A stretch of 64,000 nt of DNA from Magicicada septendecula (taxonomy: Eukaryota > Arthropoda > Insecta > Hemiptera > Cicadidae). Numbering within the stretch: the stretch's first letter is position 1; each line of letters opens with the position of its first letter. A program made the translations under genes and the position numbers. Below are positions 22,439-35,230 of the stretch, piece after piece. The notes under the pieces are model-generated. The model was not told the DNA's origin. It worked only from the letters and a program-made list of their open reading frames with translations, and searched no databases. Location: NCBI GenBank assembly GCA_034769895.1, contig CM068372.1, positions 370,903,258 to 370,967,257 on the forward strand, written 5' to 3'.

Positions 22439-24699
22439 AGCAGTGGTTTTGTATAATTTTAATGATAGCGTACAGTCAGTCGCCCTCTGGAAGGACCTTC
22501 TGGGAGGATTTTTGTACTGCACCTTGTGTGTCCTTCCATCAGGGTGTGAGTTCCTTACGACAATGATGAATATGAAAATATTTTTCTACTCCTGTAGTAC
22601 TGAACAACTTACCTATTGCAGTAATTTCTTATTTTCCTTACAATTACCTATTTAGTGTGCACATGTTCTAACCGAATCTCATATCCACTGTAACCTATAA
22701 CATATGCGAGAGAACATGTCAAAATATCGATGAAATCTTTCCTTCACTATCGTATGGCATACTACGGATACCTTTCCTGATATTTTTTCCTCTACCCACA
22801 ACTACAAACTTTTCAGTGTAGTGTTAAAAGTAATTAAAATGGAGATACTTAATCGGAAACAAAACTAATTTTTTGTAGAAAATTATAGAACTGGAGAGGC
22901 CTAACTTATTACAACCTGACATAACCTGTGTCCGGATCATTTTCATAGCCACGTACTCAAAATGCATCCATTGATGTTGTTAGCAGGGTAGGAAGTAATT
23001 TTTGATTACGCTTACTAGTATTTTAGCCGTACCGTTGTAAATAATAGCGAAAATAAAGCGCTATTTACCCTCACGGCAGATGACACCGAACACTCATTCT
23101 CATGGATAAACGAGAGGTAGCTTACACCATGTTATTGTTACACCAACAACTTGACGAATAACTCTACAGAGAACATTTTATCATCGGCAGAAGAATGGCA
23201 AAAAAATGTAAAGTACCGTTTACCAAATGGTAAAAGCTTAAGAGCATGATAATGTCTTTCAGCCGCCAGCTAAACGCAACATTATTATGGTTACTGACTG
23301 ACTGATTGGTTACATACCTATCTACAGCTATGCAGTGTTGTTTGCTTGTTAGGTCTTTAATCTGCGACGGACGTTAGCACGTTAGCGGTCGCGGTTTTAG
23401 TTAACGATTCCCGGCTGGTAAATGATGACGTCATGCAGCGTGATGCGTTACAGAAATTTCCAAATGATGGCCAGCCATAAGACATTATCATGTCAAAAAG
23501 ATTCGCTACCTCTAAATTACAGACTGACAAGGAGCATGTCAAAGGCGAAGTAATAATAATGTTTGAGCACGTGACCTCTTTATATTATTATTGTTATTAT
23601 TATTATTATCACACGCATCTGTGCAACTCCGTCATCATGGCACAACAGGTTCATTACGTTTTATAGGTCGCTTAACATCGCACAAAAATGCTACGCGACG
23701 TCACACAATTGTACGGAGAAACCCGCGCTCTATGTCATAGAACTTGGTTACCACGCTAATTTCGTAACACATCAGTCCGTAGAATTCTTGTACAGCAATC
23801 ACCACCGCATATGCTCGCGGTACGCGAACAATACAATGCGGCTTACCTCTTGAAATGATTTTCATGACTGTAAAGACAACCTGCACACAAACGGACGAAA
23901 GACATGACAGAAACTAAAATCCGACTACGATTCCCGCACAAACACTAAGGGTTACATGACTTCCAAGGACAGCCATTACACTATGGCTTCACGAATACAA
24001 CCAAAATGGAATATTATCAAATGTCTATGTACGCTGAAAACAGTAGATCTAACATTTTTTTGCTACTGATTCAACAAATATCTAAGTTCTTGTACTACTG
24101 GATTTAGCAGTCAGTAGTCCTAATGTGACGATCCCTTTATCTGTCAATGACCGAAAAATGCTGACCTGTGTTGTCGATATTACTTACAAACCGTACAATT
24201 TTGTTTCCAGAAGTTCAATTTTGTCGTTTTTTGCAAACGTATTGTCTCTTATCTTGAGTGCCACGAGATTTTATGACACAAAGTAACACCAGCGTCTGAG
24301 GAGGGATACTAGACATATAATGTCCTTGGCCTTGTTCATATTGTTCTTGCTCTTACCGTTCGAATCACACCTGTTGGAGACCAAATCTGTTACAGAGGCC
24401 ATGTGTACTGGAAGTAGCGAACTTTAAATACGGATGATGCGAGCGACGGTCATATAGGAGAGTTAGTACTGGTTCGTAACAGACAACTATCCTCTTTTGA
24501 CATTGTATGATTTTAATAAAAACAGATATCGGATTTAAATAATAATTCCGTACTTGCAATATACAATCCATGTACACAAACTTATATATCCTTTGTTGGG
24601 GCTGTAATTATTACTAAACAGTAATACATGCTTAGAATGAAAATATTTGCTATGATTTTAGTAACGTACAACACCAGCTTAACCCAGAGAGAGAGAGAG

Positions 24700-24737
<38 letters not shown>

Positions 24738-26286
24738 CAATGTGTCAGTGTAAAGTCGTGTCAATGACCTCGAATTGCTTCCGACGTCTGCGAGCGAGAG
24801 AGAGAGAGAGAGAGAGGGCGTTAATATTTGTCGAATAAATATAAACTTTCTAATTTCATATACATGCGCGCGGTACTGACCACAGAGAGAGAGAGAGAAA
24901 CATACACAACAAGTGTGAGAGAGAGAGAGAGAGAGAATTTAAACTGATAATTGTTTTATTAAAATCTTACAATGACGAAATATTATTATTTCATTGTTTA
25001 CGATATATATATTTAATGCAAAAATGCAAAGTAACACCAGCGTCTGAGGAGGGATACTTGGTAAACCTGATCATATATATTTAAGTTCGTGTACACACAT
25101 ACAAATCGTTTGAATAAGGGAAATCTTCGAATATGCATCCAATTATTTGTATAGTAATCAGAAATGTGTGAGAGAGACATTTTAATAATTTGCAGGTTGT
25201 ATCTTACAATTACGAAAATTATTATACAATGTGTGTGTACACAAAACTTTTGAAAATACCTTATTTCAAGGAGATTTTTTTATGCGTAACACTTTACCAC
25301 ACACACACACACACACACAGACTTGGCAGTATATTAATTTCTAAATCGTAGTCGATGACTGTCATGTGTCAAAAAAGGACGCCACGAGATAGGTGATAAA
25401 TATATATTTCCTGGTGATTACATTTTAGTATCGCTAATTACAATAATCCATAAGTAGCACAACGCTTATGTAAAACTGATGACAACTGTGTCTAGAGACA
25501 AAGAGAGAGGAGGGGAGAGAGAGTTGATATCGAAGTCGTCGTCAACAATTTACTATAATATAGTTTGAATTTCCCACCGAAGAAAAATGTTGGCAGATCT
25601 GTTCTATACACACACACACAATAATGCAGGATTGGTAACCCTGATCATATATTTTAATATACACTATAATACACACAAATATCAAGTTTGAACCCATACA
25701 TAGGTTGGTAAACCTGATCATATAGATTTAATATACATTATAACACACAACAAATTTGAACTCATGCAAGGTTGGTACTCCCCGATCATATATTTAATAT
25801 TGCATCAAGTGATAGAAAGTGAAAGTGATCTAAGCTCGCGAAAGGCGGCATATAAAAAAAAATTATTCGCGGATGCTGTGGTCCAGATACGCGAAAAAGT
25901 CGCGGATCTTGACACAGATCAGCGAAAAAGTCGCGGATGCTGTGGTCCAGTAGAAAGTGAAAGTGATCTAGGCTCGCGAAAGGCTGCATATAAAAAATTA
26001 TATTCGCGGAAATTAGAAAGTGAAAGTGATTTAGGCTCGCGAAAGGCGGCATATATTCGCGGATATGCAAATCAATTTAATTAAAAAAATAAAAATATCA
26101 AATTAAAAAAAAAATAAAAAAATTTATTCGCGGAAATTCGCGGTCCTTTGGGATGCTGTGGTCCAGCGGTGGTGGGGAGAGCGTGGGAAAAAATCTTGGA
26201 CCGTGGGAACGGCGGCATCTCTTTGATCTAGACCGTGGGAAAGGCGGCATTCCTTTGTGGGTCAGAACCCTTATTTTCCCCCTACT

Positions 26287-26364
26287 ACTAATTCACCTTT
26301 TTTCACTTTCCATAAATTTACATACATTAGAAATGACTTCCCGAGCTTGGCTATGCACAATTTT
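26287..26364 (-). pseudogene. N-terminal piece of the DDE_3 transposase, right of the palindrome
   Basis: On the minus strand this segment reads VHSQAREVISNVCKFMESEK, the conserved opening of this insect transposase family. It meets the 10250-10043 fragment (ISIPLKKVQKR) exactly at the TACTAAT target duplication, so the palindrome inserted inside this coding region. A TGA lies just before the junction, and no ATG is seen where the start would be. Confidence 0.8.
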
Positions 26365-26852
26365 TTTTACCTAACTTCGATTTAATAGGAGGCATTTTTC
26401 CTGATTACGTAATGAAATAAAATGTACTGTAAAAGTAACAGTACGTTAAGCAAAATAAAATTCAGTTTAACTTAACGTGATGTCTGAAAACACAACCACA
26501 GACAATATTAAATGATATTAAAATGTAATTAGATTATTTATCACATGTCACAGTCCCAAACTAAACACTAGTAACTAAACACTACTAACGATACAAACTA
26601 AATAATTAAATGAAATACAGGCCTACACGGTAAATGTTTTTGAAAACGCATCAACACTTATGCACTCAGTGAGACGTGCCGTTACACTGACAAGAAACAG
26701 TGTTCTGCGCACACTGCTTTCACCAATGTTGGCGGCCGTCATAAAGTACACAAGTTGTACCAAGCTCCCGCTGTTTTTCTGAAGTGTACAAATTGCGTAT
26801 TGTCTAGGGGCTTCGTTCCTCCAGTTAGTCAGCTGTTCGTTTAGTCAACCGA

Positions 26853-28210
26853 CTATTGCTCGTTTCCCTGCTGCTGAATTCTAACCCAACAATCTCGTTG
26901 TAGATGTCCAGGTTTCCCACATCTATAACACTTTGGTCTTCCATCCTGTCTTATTTTATTCTGTGGCGCCGACCGTCGAGTCTCTGTTTCTTGTTCTTCT
27001 TCCTCATCGTCTGTGCCGTCGCGATCTTTTAGCGCGCACTTTATGACTTGTCCAACCAGACGCTGATTTGGCGGCCTCAAATTGCAAAGCATGTAGACTA
27101 CCAGGGCGTCCGCACTGTTCTGGTGTCTTGCCATTCGTAACACTTGCTGTAGTTCGTTATCTCGGACACCGGCAGTAAATGTCTGCATCGCAAAACTCGT
27201 TCGGAAATCTTCTAGTGCTTCAGGATTGGCCAGTCTAATTAGTCTGTCGATATTTGCTTCAAACTCTTGAAGACTCCCCGGAATGCTGTCGCCTTGCTCT
27301 CAACTGGGTGCAGTACACATCTCGCAAATGTTTATCACCATACCGTAATTCTAGAGCTTTTATCAACTCGAAATAGATGTTTTGGCTGTCAGGTGGCACT
27401 TTCTGTAGTCGTTCTGCCGCGGGTCCATTTAATGCGAGAACGAGTGAGACTGCCTTGTCTTTCTCTGTCCAATTATTTGGACATGCAGCAGCTTCAAATT
27501 GGCGGAGGTACGTTGCCCAGTGACTGATTCCGTCAAAGGTTGGAGCTTTGACATGAACCGTCCCTACTGCAGGCAAAGTTATTTTCTCTATTGACTTATT
27601 TTCTGCGTCTTTTTCTGTCTTTATCATTGGTACAGTCTGTTCACAAAGTTGTTTTGGTTGTAATTTCAGACACTGCCCGACTTCATTTTTAATTTGCTCT
27701 TTTATATTTCTAATCGAGTCTTCTACTGCAGATATTTTTGTTGACATAGTTTCTTCCACAGTCAAGACAGATTTTTCTACTTCAGCTATTTTATTTGACA
27801 TGGATTCCTACGTCAGATATTTTTGTAGACATCGATTCTTCAACACTCGAGACATATTTTTCTACTTCAGCTATTTTTAATGTAATTGATTCTTGTACCT
27901 CCGATATTTTAGTAACTTGTTTATTAAGCTCACCTCGTAGGAGACCCAATTCTACGGTACTGTGTTCTTGCAACTGTTCCTGCATAGCTTCAAAGAAAGC
28001 TTCCGTTTTATCTGCTTCTTGCTTGTGTTTTTCATCCTGTCGTTTTTCTGCTTCTTCCGCTTCCTGTATGCGTTTCTCATCCTGTCGTTTTTCTACTTCT
28101 TCCGCCTCCTGTCGGCGTCTTTTCTCCGCTTCCTCTGCGTCCTGTTGTCGTCGTTCCTCTGTCTGCAACAGCAGCGCCTGCAAATTTTCCATCATCTGAC
28201 TGGCATCCAT
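26853..28210 (-). pseudogene. gag of Gypsy-like element B
   Basis: From the ATG at 28208-28210 the frame begins MDASQMMENLQALLLQTEER and enters a long K/E/Q-rich coiled-coil region with EEAEKRQDEK reiterations (residues 20-75). After a frame change near 27795 it continues through a gag core (THVKAP-like entry, W-ATYLRQFEAA, AVSLVLALNGPAAERLQKVP, YFELIKALELRYGDKH). A second break near 27260 leads to the last part, with LRMARHQNSADALVVYMLCN, an acidic linker and a CCHC zinc knuckle CYRCGKPGHLQRDC. Role: the structural nucleocapsid protein of a Ty3/Gypsy retrotransposon. Two frameshifts make it non-functional. The pol start follows on the same strand just past 26853, before the mariner insertion. 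Confidence 0.85.
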
Positions 28211-28296
28211 TGTTTCCGATTAATTACGAATTACACTCGTCTTGTACGTGTCCACTGTTTCCACTGTTAACCGTTTTATCCCAGTTCTGACATCAC

Positions 28297-28917
28297 TGTT
28301 ACGACTGTCTACTCGATAGTCGTAGGTACAGTGGAAACAAAATAAGTACACAGTTCGTAATTAACAACACAGTTTACTACAACAAATCAAATAAAAATTG
28401 TTCACACGCAATAAAAATGTCACTAATATTAAACACAATTGTATTACTATATACCGTCCGATTATAAAACACAACACTTAACTAATGACCACTTGAACGA
28501 GTGCAGTAATATCGACGAGAATAACTCTCGAACCGCACAGTCAATAATTCGCTCTAATACTGAAAACTAAGGCCGCTACCGCCATGTATTTATAGTCCCG
28601 CTCACACACCAAAAGCTTCCAAACTGCGTCTTATCTCTCGTGTGAACTTCATAATTAACTGCGGCCTTGACACAGTCCGAGCGCCCCAGCAAAGCCCGGC
28701 ACAGTCGAGAAGATTCTCGCAAAATGCGTCTACAAGCACGTATGCCACACGCTTACATTCTGGATCTCTCTGGAACGTTCTATAAACACGTAGATTGTTC
28801 TGTGACGTCGTAACAATATACTATTGCACAGCATCGACTGCACCCTCTCCGTACATAACCAGCAAGAAGAGTCTAACGAGAGACTAGGTCTGATTGATGT
28901 GATGTTGATGTTCCACA
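28297..28917 (-). repeat. 5' LTR of Gypsy-like element B
   Basis: On the minus strand the segment begins TGTGGAACATC at 28917 and ends GTCGTAACA at 28297 (TG...CA). It is followed at once by GTGATGTCAGAACTGGGATA, a leader sequence of the kind that follows LTRs in several insect Gypsy elements, and then by gag 86 bp later. No second copy was found in the window, so the LTR ends are inferred from the TG...CA rule and context. Confidence 0.65.
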
Positions 28918-29823
28918 TACCCCATGATCTTGAAGTTACAGCATTCCCCGAAAAAGCTTCATAAAGTTCAAGTTCAGACCAGAAGCTTCTTTCTTTTCTA
29001 TTTTTTAATATTTTACTGTCTTCTTCTCTTCATGTCTTATTCTCATATTCTTCTACTGAGAATAAAGAAGAACTGATTTTATACAACAAAAACTGTACCC
29101 TTTCAAATCAGTGATTTAACAAGTGGCAAGCTTTTGTTATAACGCAGTATTAACACAAAATTAAAGCACAGCCTCTCCGTAAGGCAGGAAGCATTAATAC
29201 TTTCAGAGAAACTTGATAACAAAAAAAAAAGTTATTTATGGAATATGATTTTTGGTTTCATAAAGCATATCTGCACTACTTCATGCTTCACATCTTTACT
29301 GATTCATTTAGTTAACAATGAAGTTTACTCAAAAATTTACTTGAAGACAATATTACAGTAATATTATACGTCTAAAATTATTTTAAAACATGTATGTTTT
29401 CAAATAAATAAAACATGCATATATTTATATGCATTAATATTTTAATTCAAAATATTACAGCATAAAATATGCACCCATGAAGTTGGTATGTTGTAACAGT
29501 AAACATATGAATTTACACATGCATAAATACGGTTTTATATAAACTGTAAAACAGTGTTTATCCTTTTTCACACTTTGAATACACACGATTTTATAAGTAT
29601 TTCTGTGAAGACTAGTTAACAATTACACATTCAGTTCTTTCTTTTAAATTGACATAAACAGATTTACTGTACTATGATGTTTAATCTTATTAATTATTAA
29701 AAAAAAAAATGCTTTATTAACATACAAAAAAGTTTAACAAACGTTTTTCATCAGTTTGCATATATAATGTCAGATAAAATCTAATTACAATTAATTATAT
29801 GCCTAAACAAATCAGACATATTA
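28918..29823. other. AT-rich intergenic sequence
   Basis: About 900 bp between the LTR of element B and the next LTR-like unit. It has poly(A)/poly(T) runs and no coding or terminal-repeat signal that I can support. Confidence 0.4.
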
Positions 29824-32800
29824 TGTCACGACACAAATAGCCAACCCAGTACCAGGGATAAAAAATATATTTATAATCGTAAAAATACTTCTTATCAAAT
29901 AAACTGATTGATTTTAATTAAAATATCAGGAATATGACGCGACAATACGACGACTTTAACCTAACCCAAGTGATTGACCCAACATCAAGAAACAAACAAG
30001 AAGGGAACCACAAATAAACAACGAGAATAAGAAAATAATAAACCCAAACCACAAGGAAACAAGTTTATGGGTTTAAATGACCCCAAAATGCCCAAAGAAA
30101 CGGATGAAAAAATCTAATATATTAAACGAACAAGGAAAATGAAGAAGGAGGGAGACAAGCAAAAGTGAAAACCAAGAATGGTTCACCAAAACAAGTAAAA
30201 AAGCACTCAACAAGAACATTGAAACCAAAACAATGGTTATCAGGAGGAAGGAGAGATAACGGTTACTACCCATTGAAAAGGCAACCTAAACCACCAATAA
30301 GAATTGTTATTAGTTAGTAAGTATTAGTTATTAAGTATTATTTGTCATTAGGATTAAGTCATGAAAGAGAAATAAGTATAGGGGTCACCCACTATAAAAC
30401 AAATGATATAAACAGTGATATAGTGCAATAGTGTAGGTGTAAGAACCCCAAAGTGAAGTGTGACACTAGTGAAGTTATAATTAACAATAAATAATTTACA
30501 AGTGAAGGTAAGAGAAAGATTGGAAATTAACAGTGAATAAATAGCTGATGAATAAATAGTATTAAGAGTGAATTATAGTATAAGGTATAGTAAACACTAG
30601 AAGTGATGATGACTTTTTATTTAAAAAAGATGTTCAATAGAGCTAAGTTTAATTATAGTCAGTAGTAAGTAAAAAGGGAGGATTCCAGAATAGAATAAAT
30701 TGAAGGTGTTACCATGGAGGGAATATAAAAATTGTTTAGAGATTAAGAAGTCAAAAAACTAACAAAGATACCTAAAGTTATAAAGAATTGTTATTAATTT
30801 AATAGCAAGTGATGTTATCACAACACAAATAATATGTGTTATGAACTAAAAAATTAGCAAATAAGGATAAGTTAGAAGGGAGTGATAATGTTCTTTAATC
30901 AAAACAATAACTCTAATAACTTATAAACAAAAATTGTGTTCATGTTAATGTTATGAAGAGGATATGGCTGAATGAAATGTGCAGTCCATAAGCCTAATGT
31001 TATGTTTTAAAGATTGAAATAGAGAAAGCAATATTGAACAATAAACAACACACCTACAGACTCAAAACACAACACAACTAATAAAAATAGCAAAGTAAAG
31101 CCCAATAGGCTGAACCAAAATGTGATTTGAACGAAATAAGTAAATTATTATAATGGCTACCTAGGCCTAGAAAAAACATAACTGTCAGAACCAAACAACC
31201 AAAAATTATAACAAATTGAATCAGAATTTAGAAAATCTGAGGTGAAGGAATCACCAAGAATAAATTGTAGGTCATTTATAACACAAAATATTGTAATAGG
31301 CATTATTATATAAAAAGAAATGTAATTAACAAGCATTAACATAATTGTAAAAACTTAAAATCTGAAAATACCCAAGCTTGTGGGGTATCAAAATAATCTA
31401 TGAACGAGAATAAATACTATAGTGACAATATTTATTAACCAGGAAGGAAGATGGAGGAATAACAGTAATCAGAAGATATACGAAGAATTCGAATTTTGAT
31501 AACAATACATCAACTCAAAATCAACCAATCCGAATAATACCGTTACTATGGAAACGGCGGTTGAAGACAGAAAATACCGTTGGAAATAAAAAGAAGCGAA
31601 GCGTCATCAAGCCAATACAGATGCAAAAGTTTGGAAGAGCGTTTTTTCAGTGTAAACCATGAAAATAATTATTCAAAGTTGCTGAAATCGATCACTAAAG
31701 AAGCAGATGGCCGTTGCAGCAGATATGTCAAGACCCAAGACCAATTAAACTGAAATTATACTTGAAAAGAACGTCAAAAAACATGACGAAAAAGATGCCA
31801 CATTTAGTGAAGCCCAAAATCCAAGAAAACTGAATTTATGCAGCCAAACCCTATCTTGAATAAACTCCGAAGACATCTAGACCCGTTGAAGTGTTAAGTA
31901 CTATCCAATTATTTATTTTCCAACAACCCTAATCACTTTAAATAATTTTGAAAGGTAAAATTACCACACTATAGAAACAGTATTTCTCTTTCATAGAATA
32001 TTTGATCAAATTAAAACGTAATGAAACTTTGTTAACATTGAATAACCTAAGAATTAAACACGAACTTATAGAACACTTTTACGACACAACAGAACAGATT
32101 GTAACAGCACACTTTATCTTTCCTGTACACTTAGATTAAGGTAATTTGTATTTTTATTGTAACCATTGTAGTTCTTTAACTCATAGCCAAAAGAATCCAC
32201 GGATTTTGAAACCAAAACATTGTAATAAGCCTAACGTAAACAGTGACGCTAGGTTAAATGGTTTCTAAATCAATTCGCCGCCCTGAAAACAAGATCTCAT
32301 GTAACCAGTTGATAATTATTTTGTTGTAATGGTAAATGTTTTCAGTTATCACCCATTAAACATATTTATTACAGGGAGTAACCAGCGTTATCATTTCATA
32401 GGGAGTGCTATATAATAATTACTTGTGTTTACGAATAAGTCATAGCAGTAAGCAGGTTGTCAGACACACAGCCAGAAGCGACGATTGTGACGGCCGTGCG
32501 AGCGGGAACTATTTGAATGCACCAACCCGCAACGTTGATAACTTGTTCAAACACAATTTTTAGTTGTTTTGTAAAACGACTTGGCGCCACCCGGGATTAT
32601 CACACCCCCTAAGAATAACAGGTAAGGTTACTGCCGTAATATACAGGTGATCAGATCTACGCTACGAACATCGCTAGCCATCAAAATTACTGTAACGACC
32701 CGGTGCGAGGCGAACGCACTAATCATCCAAACACATTATTTTTTATGTACACATTTTGCAGGTACGTCTTATATAATTCGTTACACATTGACGAATACCA

Positions 32801-32843
32801 GGTGAGGTTTGAAAGTAGACGGGACGACCGCTATTACTACGTT

Positions 32844-32846
<3 letters not shown>
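29824..32846 (+). repeat. Solo-LTR-like unit A (3.0 kb), related to the LARD LTRs
   Basis: Starts TGTCACGACACAAATAGCCA and ends GTTACA. Both ends and several internal blocks correspond to the LARD LTR at 48118-51089, which starts TGTTACAATACAAAAAGCCA. Shared blocks include ACCAGGGATAAAA, ATGACGCGACAA, TGACCCAACCCAAGTGATTG-like text, AGGCCTA, and near the end TTGGCGCCACCCGGGA with AACAGGTAAGGTT. It is clearly a diverged relative. No internal region follows; the right side is a (TA)n tract, so it is probably a solo LTR. Confidence 0.7.

Positions 32847-32886
<40 letters not shown>
32847..32886. repeat. (TA)n tract
   Basis: Twenty-odd TA units between unit A and unit B, a likely preferred insertion site for both. 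Confidence 0.9.
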
Positions 32887-32889
<3 letters not shown>

Positions 32890-35230
32890 AACGTAACGAA
32901 AATATGTTCCCCTAGGTTACATAAATCAATTTATAAGTTTTAAAATAAAATAAAAATAGTAATTATCCATACTCGTAAAAGGTCAGAAACCCAACCCATT
33001 ATTGAATAAATGAATTATCCCCAATAAGAATACAAGGTAGAAAAAAAAATTAATAATGTTAATGAATACAAACTTCAAAGTTCAGTGAAAGGTGTAAACA
33101 ACAGACATTGACAAATAATGTAAAAACTAACTTAGACTGTTTTATAATAATTGATGTTTTAAATGAGAGGAGAATGATTAATTATTACATGATTTATTTC
33201 TTAAAAATGTACCTGTTATTACGTTGTATCATGTTGCATTATTATCATGATAGTTATGTTATTTTTTGTGTGTAGCGAGTGGAGTAATTCATTTAATAGA
33301 ATACCAATTAACTAATTATTATATGTTATCAATATATCACTAGAGAGCTGTTGTTAAACTCATTAATTAATTACCAATTAATTTCATTTTATGTGTTATC
33401 CATATATCATTATAGAGCTTTTGTAAGACTTTATATAGTTAAATGTTTGTATACATGTACTTAGATAGTAGGCTGATTATAATTGTAAACTTGGCCAGAA
33501 AGGCTATAATTGTTAACGAGATACAAAAGGGTTTAGTGTAATCATGTCATAAACAAATGAAGGATTCTATAATAATGCAGGTAGTAACAAATTAAAATCA
33601 GAAGTAGATAAAAATATAATGATAGGCCTAACAACCAGTAACATTGTATAGTAAGTCAGATCAGAAAGGTTAGATAAAGAAATTTGTAAAAAAAATACTA
33701 AATAGAATCTAATGAGTTAGGAGAAGTTAATAATAATTGCTAATAACAGATAAATAAATTCAAATTAGATAAATTCTCATAATGCAATAGTGCAATGATA
33801 CCGATAGGTAATGTTTTGTAACAGAAAAATAATACTTGTTAGAGTAAGTAGATTAAGAGGAAACGACAGCAAAATATATAAAATTTAGTAACAAACAATA
33901 TGTAAAATTATAATAGGATATAATGGAAATTTAGTAAAGGATTATTTTTATGAGTGTAAGAACATTGTATGATAATGGTTATAGTATAATATAATATCCA
34001 ATAAGAGTAGACAGGATGGTTGTCAAGGACGACGAGAGATATAAAATTTGTTGATTCAATTATTGAATAATTATCCATGAACGAAGACGGTTTAGTTTGG
34101 ATGCACTCAGAAAAGATTTGATTAAGTTAAATTAAAACAATACAATTGGAAACAAATTAAGTAATAAATCACCATAGTATGGTTCACTGACATTCAACCG
34201 TCTTATATAACCGAACAATCATAAACTTGTACATAAAAATTGACGAAAAATCTAAAGGAAGAACTCTAATAGTAAAACTCAATATAATGAGCAAATATTA
34301 ACTTAATTAACCAACCAAAGCAGAGAAATAACTACCTGAATAGAGTAATATAATCCAATAACATAAAGAACGAAAATAAAACACAAAATTATATTTGAAC
34401 ATCAGTTTCCACAATCCAATAGAAAAAGCATAGTTGGACACGAAATACGTTGAAACACGTAACCACAAACTCGGACATTGGTGAACAAAAGGAGCGGCAT
34501 TTCTGCATCATCCCAGGACCAAGAATTCAACTTTTATTTCGAACTTGGAGCGAAGACTGGCGAGGATTAATTCATATGCATTCCGTTATTGACCAAACAC
34601 TACGACAAGGTTAGCTGTACACTGCCTTACCGAGTCACGATGCCCAGCGGACGGTAAAACTACACTTATTTTAAATAATATTTAATAAGAACTTAATACT
34701 ATATTGTAATACCTTGTAATCCTATTTATGCATTTTCTGACCTTACTAACAGTTGAAAGAACCTTCACTCCCTGTGTTTAAAGAAATACCAAATCATAAC
34801 TAAAATAATATATAACCCTGAATCCGATCGATAATCGATTACTTCTAATACTATAGACTTTTGTATCTCCGTAAGGAAAAAACGTTGTTGGCAAGAAATA
34901 TTAAAATCATAATAAAGAATCCTTTCAGAATCTAACGATATCTTCTCATTTATATAATATTTAGTGTAGTGTGAACAAGTTATAATATAAGTAGAAAGGG
35001 TAACGTAGGAATTATTGTACGCGGATAACTAACCTACAATTTTCAGCTGTCTGTGAACCACAGCGCTACTCGCGGACTGTTTTTGTATTAAAGAGAATGA
35101 GAAACCAATAAGAATTCCTTCTCTTCTCTTCAAACACGAGCTAGGCTTGAACGAGAAAATTAGAATTACACACTTAATACATAAAATTCATCACAACAAT
35201 AAAAATATAATTTGAGGAGAAAGAGAGAAC
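32887..35230 (+). repeat. LTR-like unit B (2.3 kb)
   Basis: Starts TGTAACGTAACG directly after the (TA)n tract and ends GAGAGAACA, followed immediately by a PBS-like leader (CTATAAATTGACGCATCCAA). It is AT-rich and non-coding. Its general texture and following leader resemble the LARD LTR. Only one copy is visible, so LTR status is inferred. Confidence 0.45.

Larger units (their letters stand above)
10254..26285. mobile_element. Giant (16.0 kb) palindromic foldback-like element
   Basis: The outer ends read GTAGGGGGAAAATAAGGG (10254 on) and its complement (to 26285). Matching complementary sequence continues for about 8 kb from each end to a 56-bp centre at 18284-18339. Flanking copies of TACTAAT (10246-10252 and 26286-26292) surround it. 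The joined flanks restore the transposase coding sequence, so this is an insertion with a 7-bp target duplication (8 bp if the adjacent A/T difference is a mutation). No transposase or other protein longer than about 110 codons is encoded, and the frames that exist are low-complexity or relics. The layout resembles foldback or Galileo-like DNA elements, but the ends match no family I know. Confidence 0.88.
18340..26285 (-). repeat. Right arm of the giant palindrome
   Basis: This is the inverted copy of the left arm, in the same order from outside to inside, and about 85 bp shorter. Differences visible by eye are scattered substitutions, unequal simple-repeat lengths (for example a roughly 60-bp TC run at 19492-19551 against a short AG run at 17130-17142), and loss of one roughly 140-bp AT-rich unit present at about 10793-10930. 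Two substitutions change the small frame near 20880-20940 relative to 15740-15800. Confidence 0.9.
8379..26757 (-). mobile_element. IS630/Tc1-mariner-type DNA transposon inserted in Gypsy-like element B, itself split by the giant palindrome
   Basis: A DDE transposase on the minus strand occupies 8887-10282, with its N-terminal piece at 26287-26364 beyond the palindrome. Candidate ends are AGTTGTAACACTTCATT (from 8379) and, in complement, CAACTTGTGTACTTTATG (to 26757). Both abut TA (8377-8378 and 26758-26759) and share degenerate inner motifs (ACGTCCGTC and ACGGCCGCC). Without the palindrome the element would be about 2.35 kb. The transposase identity is firm; the exact ends are tentative. Confidence 0.6.
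8099..28917 (-). mobile_element. Gypsy-like LTR retrotransposon B, 5' part, split by a Tc1/mariner-type element
   Basis: Read from right to left, the order is 5' LTR (28917-28297), a TGTCAGAACTGGGAT-type leader, gag with a CCHC knuckle (28210-26853), and the beginning of pol at about 26845-26758. The rest of the pol start and the retropepsin follow at 8376-8099, across an 18.4-kb insertion. RT, RNase H, integrase and the 3' LTR are missing on the left, so the element is truncated after the protease. The gag N terminus and the DTGA protease resemble insect Ty3/Gypsy elements. Clade assignment would need an RT, which is absent. Confidence 0.75.

Noticed and set aside
10254-26285. Palindrome as a sequencing artefact (missed hairpin adapter giving read plus reverse complement)
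   Set aside because: The outer flanks are not inverted copies of each other. They are the two halves of one transposase gene with matching target duplications, and the arms differ at several sites. Read-level confirmation is still desirable.
27795-28270. Cysteine/serine-rich plus-strand frames opposite gag of Gypsy-like element B
   Set aside because: Shadows of the K/E-rich coiled coil on the minus strand.
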